This document shows positions 24,442 to 32,500 of a stretch of DNA of 64,000 bases, in pieces. The DNA is taken from positions 190,509 through 254,508 of the forward strand of contig NZ_JBIAOU010000007.1 in the NCBI RefSeq assembly GCF_042879035.1. The letters are read 5' to 3'. The notes beneath the pieces are model-generated. The model was not told the origin of the DNA. It was given only the letters and a program-made list of their open reading frames with translations, and made no database searches. The stretch is from Rhodococcus_G sp042879035 (GTDB lineage: Bacteria; Actinomycetota; Actinomycetes; Mycobacteriales; Mycobacteriaceae). The translations under genes and the position numbers were made by a program. Position 1 is the stretch's first letter, and each line of letters opens with the position of its first letter.

Positions 24442-26561
24442 GCGTCCTCCTCGGGTGCGGGCTCGACGGCGACGGGGACGGCGGTCATCGTCGGCATGGC
24501 GTTGATCGACTGCACTCCGTCGCCGGTGCCGGTCAGTGCGTTCACGTTCACCCCGACGCGGTCGCGGGGGTCGGCGCTGCCGAAGCAGTGCGTCATCGAC
24601 ACGGTGCCCCGGGCGAGGGTGCGGTCCGCCCGCGCGGTCGCGCGCAGCCGCCCGGACGCCGACCGCACGGTCACCTGCTGCCCGTCGGAGATCCCGAGGG
24701 CGACGAGGTCGTCGGGATGCAGGCTCGCCGGGTTCGTGCCGCCCGGCACCAACCCGGGCACACGGGTTCCGGTGGAGTTCACGGCCTCGCGGATCCGGCG
24801 CACCGTCAGACGCAGCGGAAACCGCGGCAGGACAGCCGTGTCCGTCAGCGCCGCACGCAGTTCGGCACGCACATCGGCGGGCATCAGTTCCAGGCGGTGG
24901 CCGGCTCCCTCGACTGTCGCGGGACCCACCACGGCGCCCGTGTCACCGGCGAGACGGCCGTGCGGGGCGGCGACGAGGTCGGTGAACGGGACGCGTCCCC
25001 GCTCCGTCATCATCGCCAGCATCTGCTCGGACGTCGGCGGCATGGCGGGATCGAGGATGCGGCCGGCGAACTTGACCGGCTGCCCGGACGAGGCGGCGAG
25101 GTCGAGGAAGAACCGCCAGTCGTCGACGACACCGGGCGGCGGCTCGATCACCGCGGGGGTGAACTGCGCGAACGGGCGCGGGAAGAACGGCTCCATGATC
25201 GCGGTGTGGTCGGCACGTTCGTACATCGTGGTCGGGGCGATCACGTAGTGCGCGAGACGGGCGGTGTCCGACATGCGGGGGTCGACGCACACCAGCAGGT
25301 CGAGGGAGCGCAACGCGCGCAACGCCTTCGCGCGTTCCGGCAGGGCAGCGGCCGGGTTGCCGCCCGAGACGATCAGCGCCCGCACCCGGTCGGGGCCCGG
25401 TTCGAGGATCTCGTCGGCGAGGACGCCGGACGGCAGTTCGCCGCGCAGCGCCCGCACCCCGGTGCGGCTGCGGAATCCGTGCTCGTAGGCCCGGGACGGC
25501 GGGGCGACCTCCGCCCGCGCGGGGACGTGCCGGGTCAGGACGGCGCGGTCGTCGGCCCGCTCCCCCTCGCGCAGGTACCGGCCGCACACCACGTTCAGCG
25601 CGGCGACGAGATGCTCCGCGAGGTTCGAGTGCGGGCCCATGCACAGCCCGGTCCCGCTGGTCGCCATCCCCCGGTCGCCACTCGCGAACACCCGTGCCGC
25701 GGCGCGGACCCGGTAGGCGGGTACGTCGCAGATCCGCTGCACGACAGTGGGAGTCACGACCGCGACCGCGTCGGCGAGCGCGTCGAGGTCGGCGGCGTAC
25801 CGACGGCAGAAGTCGGCGTCGTGGAGGTTCTCGGCGAGGACGACGTGGAGCAGGCCGGCGAGCAGCACCGCGTCGGTGCCCGGACGCGGCGCCAGGTGGA
25901 CGTCCGCCAGGGCCGTGGTCTCGGTGCGCCTCGGGTCGACGACGATCAGCCGCAGCCCACGCTCACGGGCCGCGCGCAGGGTGACGGACGGATTCTGGAC
26001 CACCGCGCCGTCGCCGTCGCCGCCGTTTCCGGAGACGACCGGGTTGGTGCCCGCCAGCAGCCACACGTCCGCGTCCTCGAACCGCTGCCTGCCCCCGAGG
26101 TAGGTGCCCATCCGTTCGGCGACAACCCATTTCGCGGACTGGTCGATCGTCATCGTGGAGAACAGCTTGTGGGAGCCGGTGCCCGTGAACCAGGCGCGTG
26201 CCATCGGAGGTGTGAGCGCGGCAAAGTTCTGCTGCGTGCCCATGAACAGCGCGACCGCGTCCGGTCCGTGCCGGTCCACGACGGCGCGCAGCCGGTCCGC
26301 GATCTCGGCGACAGCCCGCGCCACCGGCACCGGCTCGTGGGAGCCGGTGCCGGTGCGCCGCAGCGAGGTGGTCAACCGGTCCGGGCCCTGCGCGAGGTCG
26401 CCGCCACGGCGGCCCTTCGGGCAGGTGTACCCGCCGGAGATCGGGTGCCGGGCATCGCCGAGCACCCGGGCGATCCGTCCGTCCTCGACGTCGAGCAGGA
26501 CCCCGCAGGAGGAGGCGCACAGCCGGCAGAAGGACGTGCGGCGGGACGTGACGGATCGCAT
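24438..26561 (-). CDS. Molybdopterin (bis-MGD) oxidoreductase 3
   Basis: A 707-residue paralogue with Fe-S Cys at 12, 15, 19 and 47 (CRLCASSCG and YTCPKG). Segments include LLAGTNPVVSGNGGDG, VVDPRRTETTALADVH, ALIVSGGNPAAALPERAKA and VSMTHCFGSADPRDRVGVNVN. The metal-ligand position reads STMTIDQSAKW (Asp140), matching the Asp in the other two. It begins 4 bp after the MFS stop and overlaps molybdoenzyme 2 by GTGA, so the four redox genes are tightly coupled. No Tat signal. Substrate unknown. Confidence 0.9.
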   Translation of the reverse strand: MRSVTSRRTSFCRLCASSCGVLLDVEDGRIARVLGDARHPISGGYTCPKGRRGGDLAQGPDRLTTSLRRTGTGSHEPVPVARAVAEIADRLRAVVDRHGPDAVALFMGTQQNFAALTPPMARAWFTGTGSHKLFSTMTIDQSAKWVVAERMGTYLGGRQRFEDADVWLLAGTNPVVSGNGGDGDGAVVQNPSVTLRAARERGLRLIVVDPRRTETTALADVHLAPRPGTDAVLLAGLLHVVLAENLHDADFCRRYAADLDALADAVAVVTPTVVQRICDVPAYRVRAAARVFASGDRGMATSGTGLCMGPHSNLAEHLVAALNVVCGRYLREGERADDRAVLTRHVPARAEVAPPSRAYEHGFRSRTGVRALRGELPSGVLADEILEPGPDRVRALIVSGGNPAAALPERAKALRALRSLDLLVCVDPRMSDTARLAHYVIAPTTMYERADHTAIMEPFFPRPFAQFTPAVIEPPPGVVDDWRFFLDLAASSGQPVKFAGRILDPAMPPTSEQMLAMMTERGRVPFTDLVAAPHGRLAGDTGAVVGPATVEGAGHRLELMPADVRAELRAALTDTAVLPRFPLRLTVRRIREAVNSTGTRVPGLVPGGTNPASLHPDDLVALGISDGQQVTVRSASGRLRATARADRTLARGTVSMTHCFGSADPRDRVGVNVNALTGTGDGVQSINAMPTMTAVPVAVEPAPEEDA

Positions 26562-26565
26562 CGGC

Positions 26566-27981
26566 TCAGTGCGTCTCGACGACCACGGCCGCCCCGGTGT
26601 CCGCCCCAGCCACGGATCGTGCGCGGAGTCGTTCCCGCACGAACAGGACCCCGAGCGTGAGCACCGCGAGTGCCGTGGGCAGGACCATGAGCAGGAAGAT
26701 CGTCCGGGCGTCCATCCCGGCCGCGATCAGTGCCGCGCCCACTGTCGGGCCGACGATCGATCCGATGCGGCCGATGCCCATGGCCCAGCCGATCCCGGTC
26801 GAGCGGGCGGCGACGGGGTAGATCGACGCGGCGATCGCGATGATTCCGGCGGAGCTGCCCGAGATGCCGAATCCGACGATGCAGATCGTGATCAGCAGCA
26901 GGGTCGAGCTGCCGAGGGACATCGCGACCGCACCGATGAACAGGGCACCGATCGTGTAGCCGCCCATCACCACGGCGTACGCGGCACGCGATCCGCCGGT
27001 GCGGCCCCACGCGGCCGCGACCTTGTCGGTGATGCGTCCCACGGACAGCGCACCGGCCATGCCGCCGAGGTTGAACAGCGCCGCCGCCAGGATCGCGTTG
27101 GACGCGCTCTGTCCGGCCTGGCTGAACAGCGACGGCATCCAGCCGAACAGGAAGTAGATCACCAGGAAGTTGACGACGAACACCACCCACAGCAGCACCG
27201 TGTCGACGCCGCGGCCCTCCGCGAAGAGCTCGCGCACCGGAGACTTCGTCACCGCGACCGAGTCCTGGGTGAAACGGACCGAGCCGGTCAGGTCCTCCCC
27301 CGGCGCGATCGCGGAGAAGATCCGTGCGACGCCCTCGTGGTCCCCGCGCGCCGCGAGGAACTTTCCGGATTCCGGCAGCCACTTCCAGGCGAAGGCCGTG
27401 ACCACCAGCGGGAGAACGCCGCCGGCAAGGAAGATCGACTCCCACCCGTACGCGGGGATCAGTTGCGCGGCAGCGAGTCCGCCGAGGAAGCCACCGAGGG
27501 ACATGCCCGCGACGACGATGGTGACCAGGGTGGAACGGCTGCGCGCGGGGCTGTACTCGCTGGTCAGCGCGATCAGGTTCGGGGTGACGCCGCCGAGACC
27601 GATGCCGGCGAGAACCCGCAGGACGATGAGCACACCCATCGACGGCGCGAACGCCGACGCGAGCGTGAACACCGAGAACACCACGGTGCACAGCAGGATC
27701 ACCCGGCGCCGGCCCCACCGGTCGGCGACGGGACCGAACAGCAGGCTGCCCACGACCATGGCGCCGCTGCTGAGCGCCAGCAGCAACCCGAACGAGGCCT
27801 TGGACAGTCCCCAGTCCGCGGACAGCGCGGGGATCGCGAATCCGATCAGCTGGGCGTCCATGCCGTCGAGAATCGCGAGCGCCAGACACAGGGCGATGGC
27901 GCGTTTCTGGAGGGCCGACACCGGTGCGGTGTCGATGAGGTGGGAGATGTTGACTTCACGAGTTGGGGCCACGACGTGCAT
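26566..27981 (-). CDS. MFS transporter, aromatic acid:H+ symporter (AAHS) type
   Basis: A 471-residue, 12-TM MFS carrier. Its signatures are LAILDGMDAQLIGFAIPAL in TM1 (the DG-D of PcaK/BenK-like carriers), GPVADRWGRRRVIL in the loop 2-3 motif, RVLAGIGLGGVTPNLIALTSEYSP, and RITDKVAAAWGR in the mirrored loop. AAHS members import aromatic acids such as 4-hydroxybenzoate or hydroxyphenylpropionates. The ATG at 27981 has GAGAGGA directly upstream; a GTG at 27972 has better spacing and is the alternative. It lies between the acyl-CoA ligase and three molybdoenzymes in one operon, which suggests an aromatic or related acid as substrate. Confidence 0.9.
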   Translation of the reverse strand: MHVVAPTREVNISHLIDTAPVSALQKRAIALCLALAILDGMDAQLIGFAIPALSADWGLSKASFGLLLALSSGAMVVGSLLFGPVADRWGRRRVILLCTVVFSVFTLASAFAPSMGVLIVLRVLAGIGLGGVTPNLIALTSEYSPARSRSTLVTIVVAGMSLGGFLGGLAAAQLIPAYGWESIFLAGGVLPLVVTAFAWKWLPESGKFLAARGDHEGVARIFSAIAPGEDLTGSVRFTQDSVAVTKSPVRELFAEGRGVDTVLLWVVFVVNFLVIYFLFGWMPSLFSQAGQSASNAILAAALFNLGGMAGALSVGRITDKVAAAWGRTGGSRAAYAVVMGGYTIGALFIGAVAMSLGSSTLLLITICIVGFGISGSSAGIIAIAASIYPVAARSTGIGWAMGIGRIGSIVGPTVGAALIAAGMDARTIFLLMVLPTALAVLTLGVLFVRERLRARSVAGADTGAAVVVETH

Positions 27982-28024
27982 TCCTCTCGGGAGGGGGAAC
28001 TGCAGTGGATGACGACTGGGGCAG

Positions 28025-29566
28025 TCAGGCGGGGGCGACGGTGCCGTCGACGGCGAGTGCGTCGGCAGGCACCTCGGGGAAGCGTTGACGCAGAGACGGT
28101 TTGGCGAGCTTGCCGGAGAAGGTGCGGGGCAGGGGTTCGTCGAGGGCGACGGCGTGCTTGGGGCGCTTGAACTTCGCGAGGTTCTCGCCCGCGATCTCGG
28201 CGATGTCGGCGACGATCTCCGCGGCGGGGCGTGCGCTGTGGAACACGACCATCGGCACCTCACCCCACCGGTCGTCCTTGACGCCGATGACGGCGAGGTC
28301 GACGAGACCGTCGATGCCGTGCAGCGCCTTCTCGATCTCGGCGGGGTAGACGTTGAGTCCGCCGGAGATCAGCATGTCCTTGCTGCGGTCGACGATCCGC
28401 AGGAAGCCGCCCTCGTCCTGCATGCCGAGGTCGCCGGTGCGCAGCCAGCCCTCGACGAGGGTCGCGTCTGTGGCCTCCGGCTTGTTCCAGTACTCGCGCA
28501 TCACGTGCTCGCCGCGGACCAGGATCTCGCCGACCTCACCGGCCGGGGTGTCGACGCCGGGGTCGCCGATCCGGATGTGGGTGCCGACCAGCGGCAGGCC
28601 GGCGAAGCCTGGACGGGACACGGCGTCCTCGTAGGCGAGGGTCGAGACCATGCCGGACGCCTCGGTCAGCCCGTAGCACTGGGTCAGCGGGATGCCGTGC
28701 GAGCGGTAGAAGTCGAGCAGGTCCAGGCTGACCGGTGCACCACCCGTCCCCGCGAAGGTGAACTTCGCCAGTGTGCGGGTGCCGAAGTCGGGCAGCATCG
28801 TCATCCGCTCCCAGATCACCGGGACGGTGGTGGTGGCGGTGATCTGCTCGCGTTCGAAGGTGTCGAGGGCGATCTCCGGGTCGTACTCGCGCAGCAGGAC
28901 CATCGTCGCGCCGGGGACGACGACGAGCTGCATGAAGATCGACAGGACCGAGCCGGTGTACACGAGCGGGGCGGAGCACAGTACGCGGTCCCGGGAGGAG
29001 AAGCCGAACGTGACCGCTTGCGAGACACCGGGGGTCATCGCGTTGCGGTGGGTGATCAGGGCGCCCTTCTGCACACCGGTGGTGCCGGAGGTGTAGCAGA
29101 TGAACCCGGGGTCGTCGGCGTCGATGGCGACGACGGGCGCCGTCCCCGGGTCGATCAGCCGCTCGTACGGCGGGTGGGCGCTGCCGCCGATGGAGTACGT
29201 CTCGAACTCCACCTGCTCGGCGGCGACCTCGAGCAGCGGCGCGAACGCGTCCTCGACGACCACCACGCGCGGCGTGGAGTCGACGATCATCGGGGCCAGC
29301 TCCTTGGCGGTGAGCCGGAAGTTGAGCGGAACGCTGATCGCGCCGAGCTTGAGGGTCGCGAGGATGACGTGGGCGAGCTCGGGGCGGTTGAGCATCATCA
29401 CCGAGACCCGGTCACCCTTGCGGACGCCACGAGCGGCGAGGCCGCGGGCGAGTGCGTCGGTGATCGCGTCCACCTCGGCCCAGGTCTGCGACGTGTCCCC
29501 GAACACGATCGCCTGCTGCTGCGAACGTGTCTTACCCCAGAACCGGGTCAGGTCCGCGAGATTCAT
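28025..29566 (-). CDS. Acyl-CoA synthetase (AMP-dependent ligase)
   Basis: A 513-residue ANL-family ligase: FICYTSGTTGVQKGALITH, YGLTEASGMVS, WLRTGDLGMQDEGGFLRIVDRSKDML with hinge Asp, GGLNVYPAEIEKAL, and the catalytic Lys in RTFSGKLAKPSLRQ. It converts an imported acid to its CoA thioester via an acyl-adenylate. AGAGGAG precedes the ATG, and operator copy E lies 128 bp upstream. It heads the operon followed by the AAHS carrier and the molybdoenzymes, so activation would directly follow uptake. Similar in layout to cyclohexanecarboxylate/cinnamate-type CoA ligases, but the substrate is not proven. Confidence 0.92.
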   Translation of the reverse strand: MNLADLTRFWGKTRSQQQAIVFGDTSQTWAEVDAITDALARGLAARGVRKGDRVSVMMLNRPELAHVILATLKLGAISVPLNFRLTAKELAPMIVDSTPRVVVVEDAFAPLLEVAAEQVEFETYSIGGSAHPPYERLIDPGTAPVVAIDADDPGFICYTSGTTGVQKGALITHRNAMTPGVSQAVTFGFSSRDRVLCSAPLVYTGSVLSIFMQLVVVPGATMVLLREYDPEIALDTFEREQITATTTVPVIWERMTMLPDFGTRTLAKFTFAGTGGAPVSLDLLDFYRSHGIPLTQCYGLTEASGMVSTLAYEDAVSRPGFAGLPLVGTHIRIGDPGVDTPAGEVGEILVRGEHVMREYWNKPEATDATLVEGWLRTGDLGMQDEGGFLRIVDRSKDMLISGGLNVYPAEIEKALHGIDGLVDLAVIGVKDDRWGEVPMVVFHSARPAAEIVADIAEIAGENLAKFKRPKHAVALDEPLPRTFSGKLAKPSLRQRFPEVPADALAVDGTVAPA

Positions 29567-29694
29567 CTGTGCTCCTCTTGTCCCGTGCCGGCTCGCCGGC
29601 GTGTCAGGTGCGGCGCACCGGCCTTCTCTCCGTCAGCCGGCTCGCCGGTGGTCGGCGTCGACGGGGTGTGACCACCCTCACTTCGTGCCCGTAA

Positions 29695-29711
29695 ACCTAA
29701 CAGCTGTAGGC
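29695..29711. promoter_or_regulatory. Shared 17-bp dyad operator, copy E
   Basis: ACCTAACAGCTGTAGGC, with CCTA/TAGG arms around an AGCT centre. It lies in the promoter of the ligase-MFS-molybdoenzyme operon and keeps the ACC-N11-GGT spacing on the opposite strand. Confidence 0.55.
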
Positions 29712-29774
29712 ACAGTGCGCAATGCCCGATTCGAGACCTTCGACCCCTCGCCCCGAGCCCGGGCAAGGGCACGA

Positions 29775-29814
29775 AAACGACACCCACACAATCATTTTCG
29801 TGTGGGTGTCGTTT
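29775..29814 (-). terminator. Strong terminator after the CoA-transferase gene
   Basis: Perfect 15-base arms at 29775-29789 and 29800-29814 (AAACGACACCCACAC and its complement) with a 10-base A/T-rich loop. It begins 17 bp beyond the CoA-transferase stop on the minus strand. It separates the Rieske operon from the promoter of the ligase operon. Confidence 0.8.
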
Positions 29815-29830
29815 GTCGGGCCGGATGCCG

Positions 29831-31081
29831 TCAGCCGGCGGCCGGTACCTCGCCGCGGGGTGTTCTCGGGTCGGTCGCCGCGGCGATCCGCGCGGGGTCC
29901 CACCCGGCCACCGACCGCAGCACCTCCGCGGTGTCCGCGCCGACGACCGGAGGCAGGGCGGGCGCGAACTTCTCGCCCGCGACGCGCACCGGGCTGACCA
30001 CGAATTCGAGTTCGCCGACCCCCGGGTAGTCCACCCGGTACGTGTTCTCCCGTGCCCGGAAGTGCGGGTCCGCGAGCATGTCGGTCACGCTGTTGACCGG
30101 GCCGCCCGCGATGCCGTGCTCGAGGAACACCTGCACCCATTCGGCGCGGGTGCGCTGCGAGAAGATCTCCGTCAGCGCCCGCCACACCAGGTCCGCGCGG
30201 GCAGGAGCACCATCGTCGGTGCTGGTGAGGTCGACTCCGATCAGGTCCTCCCGGCCGACCGCGACCAGGAAGTTGTGCCAGAACTTCTCCACGTGCGACC
30301 CGAACAGGATCGCCTCGCCGTCGCTGGTGCGGTACGCCTCGAGCCGCGGCCAGTCGGGCAGCCGTCCGTCCGGGAGCCAGCTCGGACGCGGAATCGAGCG
30401 ATCCCTGTTCAGCTCGGCGTCGACCAGGTCCGGCATCCACGCGGCCGCGACGTCGATGCCGGCGACCTCGACGTGGCAGCCGATGCCGGTGGCCCCGGCC
30501 CGGTGCAGTGCGGCGAGCAGGCCCATCGCCCCGTACGCACCGAGGGCGTACATCGCGATCGGCGGGGTGGTGGAACCCGCCATGCCCTCGGTCGGCGGCT
30601 CCGCCGGTGTGCTCACCGCACGGATCCCGGCGTAGGCGTCGAACACCGGGCCGCCGGTGCCCAGCACCCGGTAGGGGCCGTCGGTGCCCATGCCGGACAC
30701 CGTGCACAGCACGATCTTCGGATTCACCTGGCGCAGCTGCTCGTATCCGACACCGAGCCAGTCCAGGTAGCCGCCGCGCATGCCCTCGACGACGGCGTCG
30801 CACGAGCGCGCGAGGTCGAGGAAGGCCTGCTTGCCTTCGGGGCTGCGCAGGTCGAGCGCGACGGACTTCTTGCCGCGGTTCCACCGCAGGTGCATGAACG
30901 CCGGGCCGTCCGCGTCGCCGATCGCGCGGCTGCCGCCGACGCGGACCGGGTCGCCGAGCGGGCCCGACTCGACCTTGATCACCTCGGCGCCGAGGTCCGC
31001 GAGGTGCCCGCCCAGCGAGGCCGGGGCCAGCTGGGCGACCTCGAGGACCCGCACGCCCTCCAGCAGCGAGAACCCGCTCAT
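29831..31081 (-). CDS. Family III (CaiB/BaiF) CoA-transferase
   Basis: A normal-length CaiB-type enzyme (416 residues): LEGVRVLEVAQLAPASLGGHLADLGAEVIKVE opens the Rossmann part, and the catalytic Asp region and C-terminal DPHFRARENTYRVDYPGVG are present. It would move CoA from a donor thioester to a carboxylic substrate without ATP. The start overlaps the stop of the thioesterase gene (ATGA). It is the last gene of the Rieske operon, followed by a strong hairpin terminator. It is clearly different from the fused enzyme at 1781. Confidence 0.92.
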   Translation of the reverse strand: MSGFSLLEGVRVLEVAQLAPASLGGHLADLGAEVIKVESGPLGDPVRVGGSRAIGDADGPAFMHLRWNRGKKSVALDLRSPEGKQAFLDLARSCDAVVEGMRGGYLDWLGVGYEQLRQVNPKIVLCTVSGMGTDGPYRVLGTGGPVFDAYAGIRAVSTPAEPPTEGMAGSTTPPIAMYALGAYGAMGLLAALHRAGATGIGCHVEVAGIDVAAAWMPDLVDAELNRDRSIPRPSWLPDGRLPDWPRLEAYRTSDGEAILFGSHVEKFWHNFLVAVGREDLIGVDLTSTDDGAPARADLVWRALTEIFSQRTRAEWVQVFLEHGIAGGPVNSVTDMLADPHFRARENTYRVDYPGVGELEFVVSPVRVAGEKFAPALPPVVGADTAEVLRSVAGWDPARIAAATDPRTPRGEVPAAG

Positions 31082-31740
31082 CGGTCACGTCCTTCCAGGT
31101 CTTTCGAGATGTTGTGTGTCTGTTCGGGTTTGAGCTCCACCCACAGTCCGTCGACGTCGGCGACGAGGACGTCGCCGTGGTACATCGCCCCGCGCAGGAA
31201 CCTCTTGCGCCCCTCCTGCCCGACGAGTTCGGCCGTCACCGTCAACTCGGTGTGCAGCGGCGCGAGGGCACGGAAGTTCACGGTGAGGTACGCGGTACGG
31301 CCCCAGGGCCGGCCGGCGCTGTTCGCCAGGCGGGCGAGGAGCTCGTCGAAGATCAGCGGGGTCACGCCGCCGTTCATCGCGTACCGGCCGGAGTGGAACC
31401 TTCCGACCGTCACCCGGCCGGTGGCGGTGGTGTCGGTGACGGTGTCGATGTGCAGGACGGGCGCGAGCGCATGCGCCTTTCCCGGTATCTCCCACCGTTT
31501 TCCGGCGATCTGGAAGTCCTCGTCGACCTCGTGTGTGCGCATCCGCTGCGCGACCCCCCGCAGTGCGGCCGCGGCCGCCGCGGCGGCCTCCGGGGTGGGG
31601 CGGCTCCGCGTCACCGCCTCCTGGACCTCGCGCAGGGCCTCCACGAGGGCGGCGTACTCGTCGTCGGGGTCGACCGTCGGCTGAAAGGGGTCCGGCCAGC
31701 TCGGGTTCCAGATGTCGAGGGTGGTGGCGGTGTCGGTCAC
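31078..31740 (-). CDS. PaaI-like acyl-CoA thioesterase (hotdog fold)
   Basis: 220 residues with an N-terminal helical extension of about 90 residues, then a hotdog domain: FHSGRYAMNGGVTPLIFDELLARLANS contains the NGG and D/E positions typical of the PaaI/4HBT superfamily, followed by YLTVNFRALAPLHTELTV and the final strand VLVADVDGLWVEL. It hydrolyses or binds a CoA thioester in the cytosol. The GTG at 31740 follows GAAGGGATCC and overlaps the upstream hydratase stop (GTGA). The unusual length suggests a larger bound substrate or a partner interface (inference). Confidence 0.82.
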   Translation of the reverse strand: MTDTATTLDIWNPSWPDPFQPTVDPDDEYAALVEALREVQEAVTRSRPTPEAAAAAAAALRGVAQRMRTHEVDEDFQIAGKRWEIPGKAHALAPVLHIDTVTDTTATGRVTVGRFHSGRYAMNGGVTPLIFDELLARLANSAGRPWGRTAYLTVNFRALAPLHTELTVTAELVGQEGRKRFLRGAMYHGDVLVADVDGLWVELKPEQTHNISKDLEGRDR

Positions 31741-32495
31741 GACGGATCCCTTCGGCTGCGGGAGAAGAACCCGGAGAACAGGTCGGTGACCGGACGCGGC
31801 CGCAATGTCGTTCGGCCGACGGTGTTCTCGCGGTCGTAGCGGGTCCGCAGGTCTCGGCCCGGCCCGTCGAGCAGGAGCGTCTTGATCTCGCGCAGCCCCT
31901 CGGCGGGCTGGCCGGCGAGCTCGGTTGCCGCCTCCAGCGCCAGGCCTGCCACGTCCCCGTCGTACCGGCTGAGCAGCCCGATCCGGTGCGCCTCGGCGCC
32001 GTCGACCGCGCGCGACGTCATCAGCAGGTCCCGGGCCCGGCCCGCCCCGATCAGGCTGTCCAGCAGCCAGGTCAGGTTCGCGCCGCCGTAGCGGGCGGCG
32101 GTCACGGTGAACCTGGTCGCCGGGCCCCCGACGCGCAGGTCGGAGCAGGCGGCGAGGATCGTGCCCGCGCCGTGCGCGGCGCCGGCGACGGCGGCCACGA
32201 TCGGCTTGGGGAACGTGAGGTACCGCCACAGCAGCTCCTCCCGCTCGAGCATCCCCTCGGTGGCCTCCCCCGGTGACATCGCCGCGAGTTCCGTGAGGTC
32301 GTAGCCCGCCGAGAAGGCGTCCGGGCCGGCGCCGGCGACGATCACCGCGCGCACCTCGTCGTCGTGCGCGGCCGCCGCGAGCGCGCCGTCGAGCTCCCGC
32401 TGCAGGGCGAGGGAGATCGCGTTGCGCACCTGCGGGCGGTTCAGCGTCAACCGGAGCACGCCCGGCGCGGGCCGCTCCCGGACCAGGTCGGTCAT
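31737..32495 (-). CDS. Enoyl-CoA hydratase/isomerase family protein
   Basis: A 252-residue crotonase-fold protein. The first oxyanion-hole segment is DAFSAGYDLTELAAM and the second AGAAHGAGTILAACSDLRV. In this one the usual Glu pair is not evident (YGGANLTWLLDSLIGAGRA), so a hydrolase, isomerase or C-C cleaving role is as likely as hydration. The ATG at 32495 lies 5 bp after the Rieske stop. It is coupled to the thioesterase by a GTGA overlap. It is the second crotonase in the island. Confidence 0.87.
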   Translation of the reverse strand: MTDLVRERPAPGVLRLTLNRPQVRNAISLALQRELDGALAAAAHDDEVRAVIVAGAGPDAFSAGYDLTELAAMSPGEATEGMLEREELLWRYLTFPKPIVAAVAGAAHGAGTILAACSDLRVGGPATRFTVTAARYGGANLTWLLDSLIGAGRARDLLMTSRAVDGAEAHRIGLLSRYDGDVAGLALEAATELAGQPAEGLREIKTLLLDGPGRDLRTRYDRENTVGRTTLRPRPVTDLFSGFFSRSRRDPS

Positions 32496-32500
32496 CGTTG

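Noticed and set aside
29775..29814. Operator palindrome for the ligase operon
   Set aside because: The 15-bp dyad with a 10-base loop begins 17 bp after a stop codon and is better explained as a terminator; the shared 17-bp operator lies separately at 29695.
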